From Rutpela maculata (lineage: Eukaryota; Arthropoda; Insecta; Coleoptera; Cerambycidae): a stretch of 64,000 nt of DNA. The DNA lies in NCBI GenBank assembly GCA_936432065.2, contig OW386290.2:132478677-132542676 (forward strand). Direction: 5' to 3'. Position 1 is the stretch's first letter. The number at the start of each line of letters is the position of its first letter. This document shows positions 43,851 to 56,700 of this stretch, piece after piece. The position numbers were made by a program, and so were the translations under genes. The notes below the pieces were generated by a model that saw nothing but the letters and a program-made list of their open reading frames with translations, searched no databases and had not been told where the DNA came from.

Positions 43851-44713
43851 TGCTGCTGAACGTCGGAACTTTAGTGCCATACTGTTCACTAGACAAAAAA
43901 TAACTACAAAGTTTGATTGTGGGCATCTGCAAAAGCCTTATTTTCAGCAGTATATACAGTTAATGTAAAAGTCATTTATGATGACGTAATTATTGACGTA
44001 ACCGTTAGAAGATTTCTTTTTGTCAGTTCTTGGATGCTAGATATAGTTTCCCAACATTTTTCTGGCACAAGGTTATTACCGTTAATAATTAAGTTGGAAG
44101 CGAAATCCGATCCGTTTCAAAAAACAATGATTTAGAAGAAATATTACAAAATGTTGACTTAGTGCAGTGGTGGAAATCTCAAAAGATATTCCACAGATTA
44201 ACAAGATACTGGATCTGATAATTCCCTTTCTGAGTGCCGTTGCTTCTTCTGCAGACTTGGAAATAATGTTTTTTTTGGCCCAATGTTTATTACTGAGAGT
44301 GTTGACTAAACCCGTAGCGTAGAAAGAGCAATTCATTAAGGGTATTAACTCCAAATTGGGATCTAATTTTCGAACAAATGGTACCAGTTGCGGAAAATAT
44401 TGTTACAAGCTTTTATTTAACATGCCCTGTTTGTATGTTAATATGTTTAGGGCAATCAAATCTTGCAGGTCAATTTCGAACCACTTAACGACGTCCAATT
44501 GAGCTGAAATTTTGCATACACGTGTAGTTCTTCTGGTGACAATATAATAATATGGTACCAAAAAGTGTTTTTTAGTTTTTTAAATTATTATTTGATAGTG
44601 TATACACTCAGACGTTGCATTCAAAGAAATGCCGGATGATTCGGTACTTTTAAGTAAGGATGACGCGATGCAATGAATATAAAACTAATAATTAAGACGT
44701 AATTAAAAATGTA
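43851..44713. other. Intron segment, no gene
   Basis: Frames at 43917-44135 (+) and 44082-44354 (-) overlap on opposite strands without known motifs. AATTGAGCTGAAATTTTGCATACACG at about 44499 looks like a MITE arm but was not paired. Confidence 0.3.
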
Positions 44714-44986
44714 AAAACAAAATTATATGTAAAAAAAAAGCTCTTATTATTATTATTTAAGTGTACTAAAACGAAAATTATAAAATTAATTGTCTTAAAA
44801 GCTGGTCGCATGAATTGAAAAAAAAAAAAATACTTGGTACTTACAATCTCTGTCAAACAAAATTAATGCCTGTATGAACTTCTCGAGCGACAAGCTTTTA
44901 AGACAATTATTTTAATTTTTTTCTTTTTAGTACACATAAATAATAATAAAAGTTTGTTTTTAAAGTTTTTTTTACATATAATTTTT
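44714..44986. repeat. Palindromic MITE-like element
   Basis: ACAAAATTATATGTAAAAAAA at the left is mirrored by TTTTTTTACATATAATTTT at the right. Inner pairs: TTATTATTATTATTTAAGTGTACTAAAA with TTTTAGTACACATAAATAATAATAA; AATTGTCTTAAAAGCTGGTCGC with GCGACAAGCTTTTAAGACAATT. About 270 bp. Confidence 0.75.
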
Positions 44987-45577
44987 TTCAGATTCTACAT
45001 TAGTTGGCGGTATCGTTATCAGATGATCATATATGCCAGCTGAAGGTACATATCCGTGTTGCCTTCATTTTCGAAAAGTGTTCAGTTCTTTTTTTTAATT
45101 TGATGATATCAAATCGGTTTCAGAGCGTATTCGAATTGGGTGCATTGCGTTTTCTAACATTTTGTTAAAAATGTTTTCCAATGATTTTTCTGTGCTGTGA
45201 GGAGAATATGATCTTCTCCATAGTCTTCTTCATCAATTACCTCTGGAATTTTTTGGAAAAGTTTTATAAGATTCTCTAATATTTCCCTAATGACATTTTT
45301 TTGGGAACCTGGAATAGTGCATCTAATTCTTGCTCACTGAAATTGTGCAAGTAGGTATAACTTGTATAATTTGCTTTAACATGAAATTTAAACAAATATC
45401 TGATAAATAAATTCGCATCACATCAGCATAGTACCTTCACTGTGGCTTTAAGTGGTCCAATAGTTTAACCAAATCACCAAAGTTTATATTCCGAATCAAG
45501 TATCAAAGTGGTATTTTTAAGCCGGTCATTGTCTTTTGAACGCAATTCCGGAGGTAACTAAAATGTTGTGGCATTAA

Positions 45578-45652
45578 AAGACTGTTCCAACTTGTTTTAA
45601 AATGTAAAAACAAAATTATATGTAAAAAAACAAGACTGTTCCAACTTGTTTT
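45578..45652. repeat. 33-bp insertion flanked by a 21-bp direct repeat
   Basis: AAGACTGTTCCAACTTGTTTT occurs at 45578-45598 and 45632-45652. Between them lies AAAATGTAAAAACAAAATTATATGTAAAAAAAC, whose core is nearly identical to the left end of the palindromic element at 44714. It may be a filler copied during break repair. Confidence 0.7.
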
Positions 45653-45935
45653 CCAATCCCGAAAATCCCGGGACCCAATTGACTACGATCCCGGGATTTG
45701 CGGTATTTAAATATTGCCGGGATCCCGGGATTTTCGGTTTCGAGATTTCGGGATTGCAAACCCTAGGCTAGTGTTTCTTTTTAATAATCTTCTATTCTAA
45801 TATACAGGGCAAATTCTTACTTATTTCTGTTGATATTAGTAAAACAAATTCTGAAAAAAAAAAAAAAAAAAAAATTTGAAAACCTGACCCACCTTACCTG
45901 AAAGTGGAAAAGTTTTGGGAACCCCTGCTTTGACG
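45653..45935. repeat. hAT-like subterminal repeats and end
   Basis: A cluster of TCCCGGGAT motifs on both strands (45655-45755) beside TCGGGATTGCAAACCCTAG, then a 21-A run (45857-45878) and GGAAAAGTTTTGGGAACCCCTG, which reads CAGGGGTTCCCAAAACTTTTCC on the other strand, a typical hAT terminus. No partner or target duplication was found. Confidence 0.4.
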
Positions 45936-48383
45936 GATAGCCTGGTCACCCAGTTACCCACAGAGTCTCTTTATGCCTGTGGAGTTTACAAGCAATCGAA
46001 CGGCTCACATGTTTGTTAACACTTAATAATTTATAAACGGTAATTTTCCAAGCGCTGAGGAGTTGCCATAGGTGTTTCATTTGATTATACTGTGATATCA
46101 GAAGACTTAAATTTAGATTTCCCCCAAACAAAACAAACACATAAACTTTTTAAATGATACTGCAACTTTCACATTGACAAATAATTTTCTGAATGAATCC
46201 ACACAGATATCTAGATCAAGTAACAAGACTTAAAGTCCTAACTAATTTTTGTGAATATAAAACTGTGTTTTATAGCCATTTGCACCGTTTACATTTTAAG
46301 CGATGAATAACTAATCGAGGTTTAATTTTTAAACCAGGTTTAACTTGCGTCTTATTGCAGCATGCTTTATTGTTTGTGGTTTACTTAAGTTGATAGTTAA
46401 CTTGGGATTTTAGGGAGTTTGGTATTCTGCTAACTTCTCTTTCAAAATTATAACCTTATTTCTGTCAACTATTGTCAATAGACCATTTTAGGTCATGTGG
46501 TTTTGACAAGTAGACCATTTTGCTTGAGGGACAACCAAACGTTGTTACGATATTTTTAATATATCGTAAAATAAAATTAATGTCCTGAACTATAGACTAT
46601 AAATTATATTAAATTTCGATACTCTGGTGGACACCTATTAGCGAGCGTGTAAAGCTTATGTTTTATTTCGATTTGAGCTCTTTATATATTATAAGAAAGT
46701 TAGCAAAAAAGGTCAAGTCCTTTTGATAACGGCGGGCTAGAAAAAGTACGGTGCAGAAAAGCAAGGTAAAGGCCGCGTGTTAGTTTGAAATTAGTTATTT
46801 CGTAATTGACGGATAAAATACCTATAGTGCCACTAAGAGGGAATCTTTTAAGTTATTGTTTATTTGGTCAGAGATACCCTCTTTAACATTCTGTATTTTT
46901 GGATAGAAAAAAATACCTTGCATAAGTGTGTAGACGTCTCCTATGATGTTAGGGTGAATCGGCACGAGGAGGTAAGCGTTTTACATTATTTCTCAGTGAA
47001 AGGTACTAACAATTGACATATTTAATAATTATGGTTGATAATAGGATGCTAAGATCGGTTATCATTTTCTTTTAGACGTCTTTTGTCCCCGTTTACATTG
47101 AGTTAGAGTAACCTTTTGGGCAGTGAAATATTGGTAATAGCAATTTGGGACAGTCAGCTCGCAGTCACAGGTCATCGCTACAAAGTCTCTGGTATGAAAC
47201 TTGTCTGAGGGAAGCCTGAAATCGCTCCGGTAAAAATACATTACACCGGGAGGCAATCACGGAAGTATCCCGCTATCTGGAAATTTTCCTGTTACATAAG
47301 TACCCCTGAAGAGTACAAGTTAAGTATACCACAAAAGCATATTTTTTTCAAGAGGTGATTATAGAAGCAATAATCGACGCTTGGTTGAACATATGAGAGA
47401 AATTATATTTTATAGTTTAGTTGTGACATAAAGTAGTTTGTTTGTTATTTATAATATTCGTACTTTTATGTCGTTTTTCATATTTAAGTTTATAAAAGGG
47501 TGTTTGGGCCATATAGCTATTTTTTTCTTGCTGTGTCCAAAGACTCTGGCTCTTGCAAGGGTGAAGTGCACATTTTAGTGAAATATTTGTACACAATTGT
47601 TTATATTGATTGAATATACATTAGTAATATATTTATTTATACGCAAATTTAGGGTTCATGTTCTTTATTTTCATCACAGATGTAAAACTCGGAATTATAT
47701 TTAGTGGTTTTTACCTGAGTTATGAATTCTAGTTAGGGTAATATTAATATTTAAATCACTTGGCGCCTAGTAATCACTGTTTCTTTTAGTTCATTAAGAT
47801 CTTGGAACCCCGACCCTTATCACGAGCAAGAACATCACTTGCCGAACTTAAACCCCAAGATAAAACGTTTGCGTTATAACACCTGTAAATTAACAAACAA
47901 ACAGGTGGGCGTAATAACGTAGTGTGCGTGGTTTTATATACTTTTTTCTAGTTTTTCTTGAGAAACTGTGTGTGTTTTCGTAATAATGTCACGTAGTGAA
48001 TATTATTCAACTCTTATGGGATGATGTAAAGTGTTGCTATGATGAGAAAATCAAAATAATAGACAACATTGCCCATACACCCTTGGAGTGGAGACTGGAG
48101 ACCTTTCTGCAGATTTGTCTATTTTACCTTGTGTATCAGTAATTAATATGGTAAATTACTTAGTGTTGACTCACAGCTTCTACACAGGCCAGCAGTTAAA
48201 GGCATACAAATCTTTACAAGCATATAAATATTATGAGGCTGGATTTGTGCAAGAAAGATAAACTCAAATGTATTGAATGAAAATATACTAAAAATTGAGG
48301 TTATGCACAACATCGACAACTACGGAGAAATTACGATTAAATGCACACTTTTTATGGATACTGGCAGCTAGTAGGTACCTATA

Positions 48384-48758
48384 CAGGGTGTAACGCAACT
48401 TACCCGAAAAATTTTAACCATACATACACCTTTAAAAAAAAATTTAATAAAAGTCAAACAGAAACATATACACGTTATTAAAGTTACAAATTGATGAAAA
48501 TGATAATTTATTGAACTCTATTTAATTGATGGACTGTTGAAAAAAATATTAAAAACAAATTTAAAAAAAATTAAAAAAAGAAATTAAAAATTTTAATTTT
48601 ATATAGTAGGTTATTTTAACATTTCCATTAATTTGTAACTTTAACAATGTGTATCTTTTTCTGTGTTGGACTTTTATTAAATTTTTTTAAGAAGTCGACT
48701 TCTTATTTAAAGGTGCATGTATGGTTAAAATTTTTGGGGTAAGTTGCGCTATACCCTG
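48384..48758. repeat. Mariner-type MITE
   Basis: CAGGGTGTAACGCAACTTACCC at the left is mirrored by GGGGTAAGTTGCGCTATACCCTG at the right, with TA on both sides (48382-48383 and 48759-48760). Arms extend through AACCATACATACACCTTTAAA and ATATACACGTTATTAAAGTTAC. 375 bp, non-coding. Confidence 0.85.
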
Positions 48759-49439
48759 TATAGTATGAGAGAATATGGTTGTAAGCCGAAAGGAAACACC
48801 TCAAACTTGTTGCTTTTAATTTATCAATGTTTGATTTTACTATATTTTTAGTTTTTAGTTTAGTATGTTTTCTTCACGATTGGGTTTTGTTTTTTTAATT
48901 ATTTATTTAATTTAGGTGAAATGTTATATACCAAGATATTCTAGGAAATAGCGTGCAAATTCGACGATGAAAGGTTACCATCTGCCAGTTGGTAATCGAA
49001 GAGACCATATAAGTACCAAAGTCTTTTCTCTCTGGAAGTTTTTGGTATGGTGGGGGTAGGGAGGGGGGAACATTTTTTTAAATCGAATGATTATCCAAAT
49101 CTGTCTGCATAGGTAGTTAGTATGTGTACTTCACATACCCCAATTACGCCGGCAGACGAAACTTCCGGTCAGCGGATGCGATAACCAGAAGAAAAAAAAA
49201 ATTTAGTTACCGGACCAAATTTGGCGTATAGTATTTTATCTTCTAGGGGTGGCAGAGGGAAACTGACACGATAGAAATTTTTTTTTTCCCAAAGTTAGCT
49301 TCGGAACATCAAAATACTTCAGAAAAATTAGACAGAACCTTAGGACAAGATTTTTTTCTTTTTTACCCTTCTAGGGGATAAAAGTGATGATATTAGTATA
49401 ATTTTTGTTTTTGTCCAAAATTGGTTTCAGCGTGTCAAA

Positions 49440-49603
49440 CAGTGGCGGCTCGTGATATTGTCTGCAGAGGAGGCTTGATATTTTGAAAGACAATTAGAGA
49501 AATTTCTACAAGTAAAAGATATTAATTTGGAAGATTGGAAGATATGCTGCTTCTTCCAAAGGGAGGCTCAGCCTCCCCTGCCTCCCCTGACGAGCCGCCA
49601 CTG
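49440..49603. repeat. hAT-type MITE with 8-bp target duplication
   Basis: CAGTGGCGGCTCGT at the left and ACGAGCCGCCACTG at the right form perfect 14-bp terminal repeats. GTGTCAAA flanks both sides (49432-49439, 49604-49611). It is 164 bp and inserted in one copy of a tandem repeat. Confidence 0.93.
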
Positions 49604-49611
49604 GTGTCAAA

Positions 49612-50067
49612 ATACTTCAGAAAAGTTACGTCAGAACCTTAGGACAAGACCTTTTTTTTTTTAGACAAAAACTGATGCGACAGATTTTTTTTTTGAAATC
49701 AGAGTCGCTTACAACATGTCAAAAAACAGAGGATAAGATTGTTCTGATCAAAAGCGCAGCTTGTTTTTGCTTTTTTTTATTGACCTGTGTAATTTTCAAC
49801 TTTTTCCGACATAGGAAAAGTTTAAATTTTTGAATCCAAATCAAATTTAAATACTTCTACTAATAGCAAAACTTTCGGATCGTCATACCATTGCATCTAT
49901 GACTCCTCAGCTTAAATTTGTTACACATCTATAAACGCAATAAGGATTGAAACATCATTAATAGTTCTAATGACCTAGACGAAAATTTCAATTGATATAG
50001 AAATGAAGACATTTCTAATTTAACTCTTTTCATCTTCATATAATACTGAAATCTAATTCACTCTCAT
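49612..50067. other. Intron segment, no gene
   Basis: Continues the diverged tandem repeat interrupted by the MITE (CAAAATACTTCAGAAAAGTTACGTCAG), then ordinary AT-rich sequence to the LINE start. Confidence 0.35.
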
Positions 50068-51195
50068 CCATGTTTTTCAAACCGATCGCAGTTTGTTGAA
50101 ATCAGCTATAAAACACACGGCGCCAATGAAAAGTTTAACTCAGGTATAATTGATACAGGTGTGGGAGTACCCCAGGGTTCTATCTTAGGCCCTGTGTTGT
50201 TTCTACTCTTTATCAATGACCTTCCCGATTTTCTAAAAGACTATTTTATTGTAATGTATGCTAATGATACCTCACTCTTTGTCACCGGCAGTAATAACAA
50301 TGAAAATGAGATCAAAAGTAACCTCCTAGTAAACAAGTTATCTCAGTTTCTTTACCATAATGGACTATTCTTGAACACAGAAAAGACTGGTTATGTACAT
50401 TTTCTTACAAATCACAAAATGAACACAACATGGATTTAAATATAGTCAACAATAACCATTCTCTGGAAAAAATGGAATATGTTTTTCTTGGGCATACGCT
50501 AGATGAGTGTTTCACTTGGAAATCACACTGCAACGAACTCATCTCTAAACTGAGTATTGTTTGCTATCAGATAAGAAATCTCAAAAATGTTATAAATGGG
50601 GAAGTGCCCATTTCATTTTACTGTTTGCAAGTGGAATCCAGATTAATCCACGGAATATGCTTCTGGGGCTCTTGTGCATCAATGCCAAATGTCTTTAAAG
50701 CACAAAAAGGATTATTCAGTGCATGGCAGGTGTCAATAAAAGGCATTCTTGTCGAGACCTTCTTGACAAGTTCGGCATACTAACTGTCTATAGACTATAC
50801 AATATATACAGATTCAGAAAATTCTTCGTTTGGCATTGCGCTATCAACAGACCGCCCACAATAAAGACGTTCACCAGTACTCTAACAGTAAAGAGTGGAC
50901 ACACCCATCAAGAGGCATGTATGTACACGATTGCATGCTTTGCTCTCGCTTGCCGCGCTCTCGCTTGCTCTTATTGCCAACCCAATACGTACCATTTCCG
51001 ATATTGTATAATCTCCTTCGGTATGTATTCATCAATAAAAATATTTTTAATATAAACAGTAATTTCCACTCATATGAAACTCGTAACAGAAATGATCTCC
51101 CCATTCCAACACATCGCCTCAGTCTCACCAATAGATTCCTCGTGATATTAGGTTTAAATTGTATATTTCCCATACACATATGATAAAACGAGTGA
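50068..51195 (+). mobile_element. LINE A: RT palm to C-terminal region, interrupted
   Basis: The plus strand reads NRSQFVEISYKTHGANEKFN, GVGVPQGSILGPVLFLLFIN, VMYANDTSLF (YADD mutated to YAND), then EKMEYVFLGHTLDECFTWKS, SRLIHGICFWGSC and, after frameshifts, SNFHSYETRNRNDLPIPTHR and a degraded GLKLYNSLP-like stretch. It stops at LINE B. A matching C-terminal end (NLFNKLAKDLLLNLCVYNIG) appears after LINE B at 53596. Confidence 0.75.
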
Positions 51196-53595
51196 CAGTT
51201 CTTATATACTTAGAAGATCCTTTAACTCAGTAGAAAACATGACTTATTTTAAATATTTATTGTCCTTAGAATCCTGGCCGTTTGTTTTCTGTGACAACAT
51301 GAACAGTGATGATAAATTCACAGAATTTCACAATAAAATTACAGAAATATTGAACATTGCCTTTCCATTAGAATTAATCAAAATTAAAAAACATCAAAAA
51401 CCAAATAAACCTTGCCTAACCCAAGACTTGATCAATGAGGGCATATTTTTACGAGATGTCTATAAATCGTATAAATCTACTGGTGATACAGAAGTCCACA
51501 TAAGGTACAATATATTAAAAAAGAATCATGTAAGGAAAATAAATACAGCTAAAAACTCTATAACGATTCACTAATGCTCAATTCAGAGAATAAATCCAAA
51601 ACTGCATGGCAAATAATTAAAAACCAATACCAAAATTTAAAATCAAAAAACTATCCTGAAGAATTTATTGATGTTAATGGAGATTTATTGTCTGATATGC
51701 AATCAGCAGTTGAGGCATTTAATACCTTCTTTGTTAATTCTATTAAACAACTTACTAGTAATATGTCAGTGGATAAAGATTCAAAAATAAATTTCAACAA
51801 TCGATCAATTTTTTTGTCACCAGTCACAGTAGACGAAATGAGTATAATCATTAAATCTGTGTCCTTAAAGAATTCAACAGGTATAGACGGCATACCATGT
51901 TCTTTATTAAATGCCGTCACAGATTATATAACAAAACCTCTTGCCCATCTAGTAAATTTGTCTTTCCAGGAAGGCATTTTTCCTTCATTATTAAAACAAG
52001 CAGTAGTTGTTCCCATACATAAGAAATCTGACAAATCGACTCTGTCTAATTATAGAGGTATTGTACTATTATCAGTTTTTTCTAAAGTGTATGAAAAATC
52101 GTACTATAATCGACTTAATGACTTTTTAAGCAAGGGAAAAATTTTGATGAATAACCAGTTTGGATTTAGAAGTGGTTGTTCAACACAAGATGCCATCTTA
52201 TCACTATACAACTTTATACTTAACAGCTTTAAAAACAAAAAGAAATGCGCATGTGTATTTTTTGATTTGGCACGTGCATTCGAAACCGTAGATCCACCCT
52301 TCTAATAGACAAATTGGAGAAATACGGCATTAGAGGACCCGCTCTTGATTGGATTAAGACATATTTACTAGATAGATGTCAAAAAGTCTCTTTAACGGTT
52401 GATAATAGAATTTACAATTCTGGTCTTGAGTAGGTTCCAAGTGGGGTACCCCAAGGAAGCGTGTTGGGACCCTTATTGTTTATAATATTTATCAACGACA
52501 TTCATTTCCATATGACTGAAAGTTTTATATCTGTCTTTGCCGATGACACAGCTACTGTTAACGTAGACAATGACTTAAATATTCTTGCAACTAAAACAAA
52601 TAACACCATATCTCTAATGCGAAAATATTGTTCTAATAATGGTCTTGACCTAAATGTTGATAAGACCAATTTCCTAACATTTTCCACTAAGACACACTAG
52701 ACTCTAGTTTGTTAATAAAAATGGAAAATAAATCTAGAACTCATCTTGGAACTGTCAAATACCTTGGACTCCAAATAGACTCTTCCCTATCATGGAGTGA
52801 TCAAATTGATGCGTTATTAAAAAAATTGTCTACCCATTGTTTTGTACTATGGCAAATGAGACAGCATGTCAGCTTAAACATCTTGAAAATGTATTACTCT
52901 GCATATATACAATCGATTCTCAACTACTGTATAATCTGCTGGGGAAATTGTTCTCGGTTAGGGGAACTTCTTGTAATGCAGAAAAAAATCATTCGCACGA
53001 TGATATTTAATTCTCCACGCGACTCTTGCAGATCTTTATTCAAAGAATTAAATATTCTAACTGTCCCAGCTTTATACATTTTTAACTGTGTATCTTATGT
53101 GAAATCTCATATGGACAAATATATACCAGAAAACGATAGTTCGACATATTATCTAAGGGAAAACTTAAACATCACTGTTCCACAACATAGACTAACTACT
53201 GTTGCCAAGGGACCTAACATAATGTCTATTAAGTTATATAATAAACTTCCAATTGAAATTAAAAAGATAAAAAATATTAAACCTTTTAAATGCACAGTAC
53301 GATCCATACTAACTAAAAATAGTTTCTATTCTATCAGTGAGTATATGAACTGCGATCCCGTCATTTTGACATAATGAATTTTAATTTTATGTGTATGTGT
53401 ATATATTGTTTTACTATTATATTGTATTTTTTTTTTTAATGTTAATTTAATTGATATTGTATTTACCTTGCAATTTTAATGTGTAAAACTTCTTGTTACT
53501 TTTGTGACTAATATTAATAAGCCTTATCTTGTTTGACTATATTTCGATACTTCTTGTAAATCTATGAAAATGAAGTTATTATTATTATTATTATT
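51196..53595 (+). mobile_element. LINE B: 5'-truncated, RT nearly complete, TTA-repeat tail
   Basis: It begins SYILRRSFNSVENMTYFKYL (endonuclease/RT linker) and proceeds through 51239-51574 and 51574-52305 (STGIDGIPCSLLNAVTDYIT, FPSLLKQAVVVPIHKKS, NQFGFRSGCSTQDAILSL, VFFDLARAFETVD), a frameshift at about 52300, VPSGVPQGSVLGPLLFIIFI after a stop, SVFADDTATV (FADD intact), then the thumb (52709-53374, GTVKYLGLQIDSSLSWSD). The tail is TTATTATTATTATTATTA at 53575-53594, as in the left-edge LINE. About four disablements. Confidence 0.85.
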
Positions 53596-53875
53596 AAATC
53601 TCTTTAACAAGCTTGCAAAAGATCTGCTACTCAATTTGTGCGTTTACAACATAGGCGAATTCACTACTATGCTCTAAATTTAATTGTCGGCCACTCCGTC
53701 TAGTCCGTGTCTTAAATAATGTCATGTCATGTTGTACCAGCAGCTACATGTACAAATCTTTATATTGTTATATTGTTTGTCTGTGTTTATTACTAATATT
53801 CTGACTAGTCTCATAATACCCAGTGTATTCTTGTGGACAATAAATGTTTATTATTATTATTATTTATTTTTTATT
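53596..53875 (+). mobile_element. 3' end of LINE A, displaced by LINE B
   Basis: It opens NLFNKLAKDLLLNLCVYNIG and EFTTM, the last C-terminal helix expected after the motif where LINE A breaks off, followed by a 3' UTR and AATAAATG plus a TTATTATTATTATT tail at about 53850-53868. Together with 50068-51195 this makes one element split by LINE B. Confidence 0.55.
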
Positions 53876-53927
53876 CTGGTTGGAACAAAGAAAAAATAAA
53901 ACAACAGTTTAATAATAAATTACTCAC

Positions 53928-54652
53928 CCATATTCTGCAATCCAGCATGGCCCTCTTCACCATAACCCTCCGAAACAGTCTCTTTATGACCGTTTTCGAT
54001 AAGCTCAGCTATCTTACTCCTAGCCTGCAGCAGATCCTGCTCCAGCATATTCCCTTTCGCAATCACTTGGTCCAAATTCGTCTCCAATCCTTCCTTCTCC
54101 TTCTCCAAAGTCTCTATATAGCTCATGGCTTCGTTAAGCTCTGTCTTGAGCTTTTCCTTTACCTGCGCCTCATTGATGAGTTGCCGAGTCAAAGAAGAAA
54201 GCTTTTCATCTAGTGAATTATTTTTAGGCGAATTGTTCGCAGCAGAGGAGCCCTGCCTTGGGATATTAGTCGACAGAGCTAGGATTGCGTTGGCTTCCTG
54301 CTTGAGCTTTTCTAGGCACACGCCCAGCTCGTTCTTCAAGTCTATAGATACGTCCCTCGACTCACTGTCTTCTTGCAGGTTGCTTTCGATCAGGTGAATT
54401 AAGTCATTGAAATTTGGCGTTAAATGAACTCTGGTGACGTTAGCTAAACTGTCGCCGGTTTTGCTGGAGTTCGTTGCGCTGGAATCGTTCAGGTTGAGGT
54501 CCTCTTCGATTTGAGTCATGTTTTTGTCAAAGCCTTGTCTTAGTAACTCGTCCACGAGGGTGTTGTTGAGTTCGTCCTCGCATTGGGTGAAATATTTCAG
54601 TAGCTCTCCGAGTAAGTTCCTTAGGGAAGACACCTGCTTTTTTAGGTTATCT
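53928..54652 (-). CDS. Plp: Plp exon 6 of window
   Basis: The acceptor is ACTTTCAG|A at 54652; the donor is AATATGG|GTGAGT at 53928. About 241 codons. The first third contains DNLKKQVSSLRNLLGELLKY and a conserved-looking helix LLRQGFDKNMTQIEEDL. The middle is Ser/Asn-rich linker (NDSSATNSSKTGDS; GSSAANNSPKNNS) flanking NFNDLIHLIESNL. The last third is coiled coil (LTRQLINEAQVKEKLKTEL, LEKEKEGLETNLDQVI) ending in an acidic GYGEEGH segment. The single trailing G pairs with GC of exon 7 to form Gly, an independent check on the join across an 11-kb intron. Confidence 0.82.
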
Positions 54653-54714
54653 CTGAAAGTAGTAAGAAAAGGGATAAGCCTAGAGAAAATTTACTAAGCC
54701 TATGTTCTTTGCTC

Positions 54715-56700
54715 ATTTATTTATTTATATATATAATCACTTGGGCTGTTACAATACAGATGTGAACGTCAGTAAGATAAAAAAATACAAAAGTTTACAA
54801 GGTGAGACAATAAGTAGTAAATATAAAACACAATAAACAAAACATATGACAAATACAGATTAAAATTCTTTGTATGAATATAAACATTTCTCAAGTAAAA
54901 ATTGTTTGAGACTAGATTTGTATTTATTAAAATTGTTGACATCTTTAATCTCACTAGGTAATTTGTTGTAAAAACTAATACCAGAGTAATAAAGTGATTT
55001 TTCAAAATGAGACGTATTATGAGGAGGAAGAGCTAACAGGTCGTCATGACGAGTATTATAATTATGGTAGCTAGCAGTAGTTTTAAATTGGTTAATGTTA
55101 CTTTTAATGTACTTGAGCAAAGAAAAAAGATATAAGGTAATGATTTTCTTTGTGAGAAATACATGCACAGTTTTCTCAAGGTTTAATATGAGGTTATTTC
55201 TGCAGCAATAGTCAACAAATTCTGTCATAACAGCCATAGCATTATCAAGCACTATCAAGGCTCGGTGCAGATATGCCAAAGGAGTTATCATCGGCAAACA
55301 TGGTGATGTTACATTTTGATATGAATGATGGTAAGTCGTTTACAAAAATCAAAAAAATCAAAGGGCCCAGCACCGAGCCCTGTGGCACTCCAAGACTAAC
55401 GTCATGTTCATTTGAAATCGTTTGGTTGATTTTTACCTGAAGAGATCTGTCCGTTAAATATGACATGATCCACTGTAGAAAAACTCCTCGAATGCCTACC
55501 TTAAATAATTTTTCTTTAACAAAAGACAGATTGAGGGAGTCAAACGCTCGTGATAGGTCAAAGAACAATCCCATGACGAGGTTACCTTTGTCCATTTCAT
55601 TATAAACAAACTGCAAAAGCTGAATTGTAGCAGTGTAAGTAGAATGATTTTGCGAAAACCATGTTGGCGATCTGTTAGTATTTTGAAAGAATTAAAAAAT
55701 GCCATTATTCGATTAAACGCAATTCTTTCCATTATTTTAGAAATAACACTTAAGATGGATATTGGTCTATAATTTTCTGGTTCCAAAGAATCATTTTTTT
55801 TAAATATAGGGATAACAGTAGCTATTTTTAATAGGGATGGAAGAACATTGAAAAGTTGCACAATGGTTCAATGATGAAATCACATGCATACTTGACAAAC
55901 TTAGTGGACAATCCATCAGGACCGAGAGCTTGTTTATTTTTCAAATATAATTTGCCCTATTTCATCGGGTGTAACTGGATAAATAAAGATGGACTGATCA
56001 TTGAGTTCACTGGAAGTGCAAGTATGTGATAAATTAGCGCCTAAGTGATTTTTTACTTTGTCTACAGTGACTGACGCGAAGTAGTCTGCAAAATGTTCTG
56101 CAACATCATTAGGATGGTCTGTGACTTTACCATTTACGTTTAACTTAACATCTACTGGAGAAGAATGATTAGTATGTAGTTCAGATTTAATGAGCCGCCA
56201 GATTTCGTTTGTGGAATTTGGGGCATTTAAAATTCTATTTGAGAAATACTCATGCTTGGCGTTTCTTATATTGTTATTGTATTCAGGTTTCTTACACTTA
56301 TAGAACAAGGTCAGGAGAGCTATAACGTTGGATGAGCCAATGCAAATTTTTGAGGTATTCACTTTCACGTTTGATGTTTGACGTAACCCAGTTTTTTGTG
56401 ATTGTAATATTGTTGTAATAATTGTTAGTGATCTGCTTAGTTTCAAGAGGAAACGAAGCATCTAATTTGTTAATCATAATTTCCACAAAATTAATAAAGG
56501 CTTCATCAACATTTATTGGGTCCATACTGTAAATAAAATCCCAATTTGTATTATATAAAAGATATTGAAATTTGGCTATGTTATCCTCAGTAATATAGCG
56601 AGTAGTAATAGTTTGCTTAATAAATTGGTTGGAATATGGTAAAAAATCTTTAACATACAAAATTTGGACAGCGTGGTCTGCAATGCAAGGGTAACTCATA
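54715..56700 (-). mobile_element. Jockey-like LINE, minus strand, 5'-truncated, internally deleted
   Basis: Order on the minus strand: endonuclease end (YPCIADHAVQILY), linker (NKLDASFPLETKQITNN), RT start (RNAKHEYFSNRILNAPNS; TPDEIGQIIFEK), then PSLLKIATVIPIFKKNDSLE, ENYRPISILSVISKIMERI, MGLFFDLSRAFDSLN, LGVPQGSVLGPLIFLIFVND, TMFADDNSFG, and the C terminus (YHNYNTRHDDLLALPPHN, YNKLPSEIKDVNNFNKYK). The stretch between EKTVHVFLTKK and KYIKSN is too short, so part of the thumb is deleted. At least five frameshifts. Its sense matches the host gene. Confidence 0.85.

Larger units (their letters stand above)
44987..49431. other. Intron segment, no gene recognised
   Basis: Apart from the small repeats listed separately, this 4.4 kb shows no coding signature. 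Frames at 45946-46140 and 47062-47256 (-) lack known motifs. A roughly 130-bp repeat (CAAAATACTTCAGAAAAATTAGACAGAACCTTAGGACAAGA) starts at about 49306 and recurs after the 49440 MITE. Confidence 0.35.

Noticed and set aside
44082..44354. 90-codon minus frame as a gene
   Set aside because: Overlaps an equally long plus frame, no motifs, no splice context.
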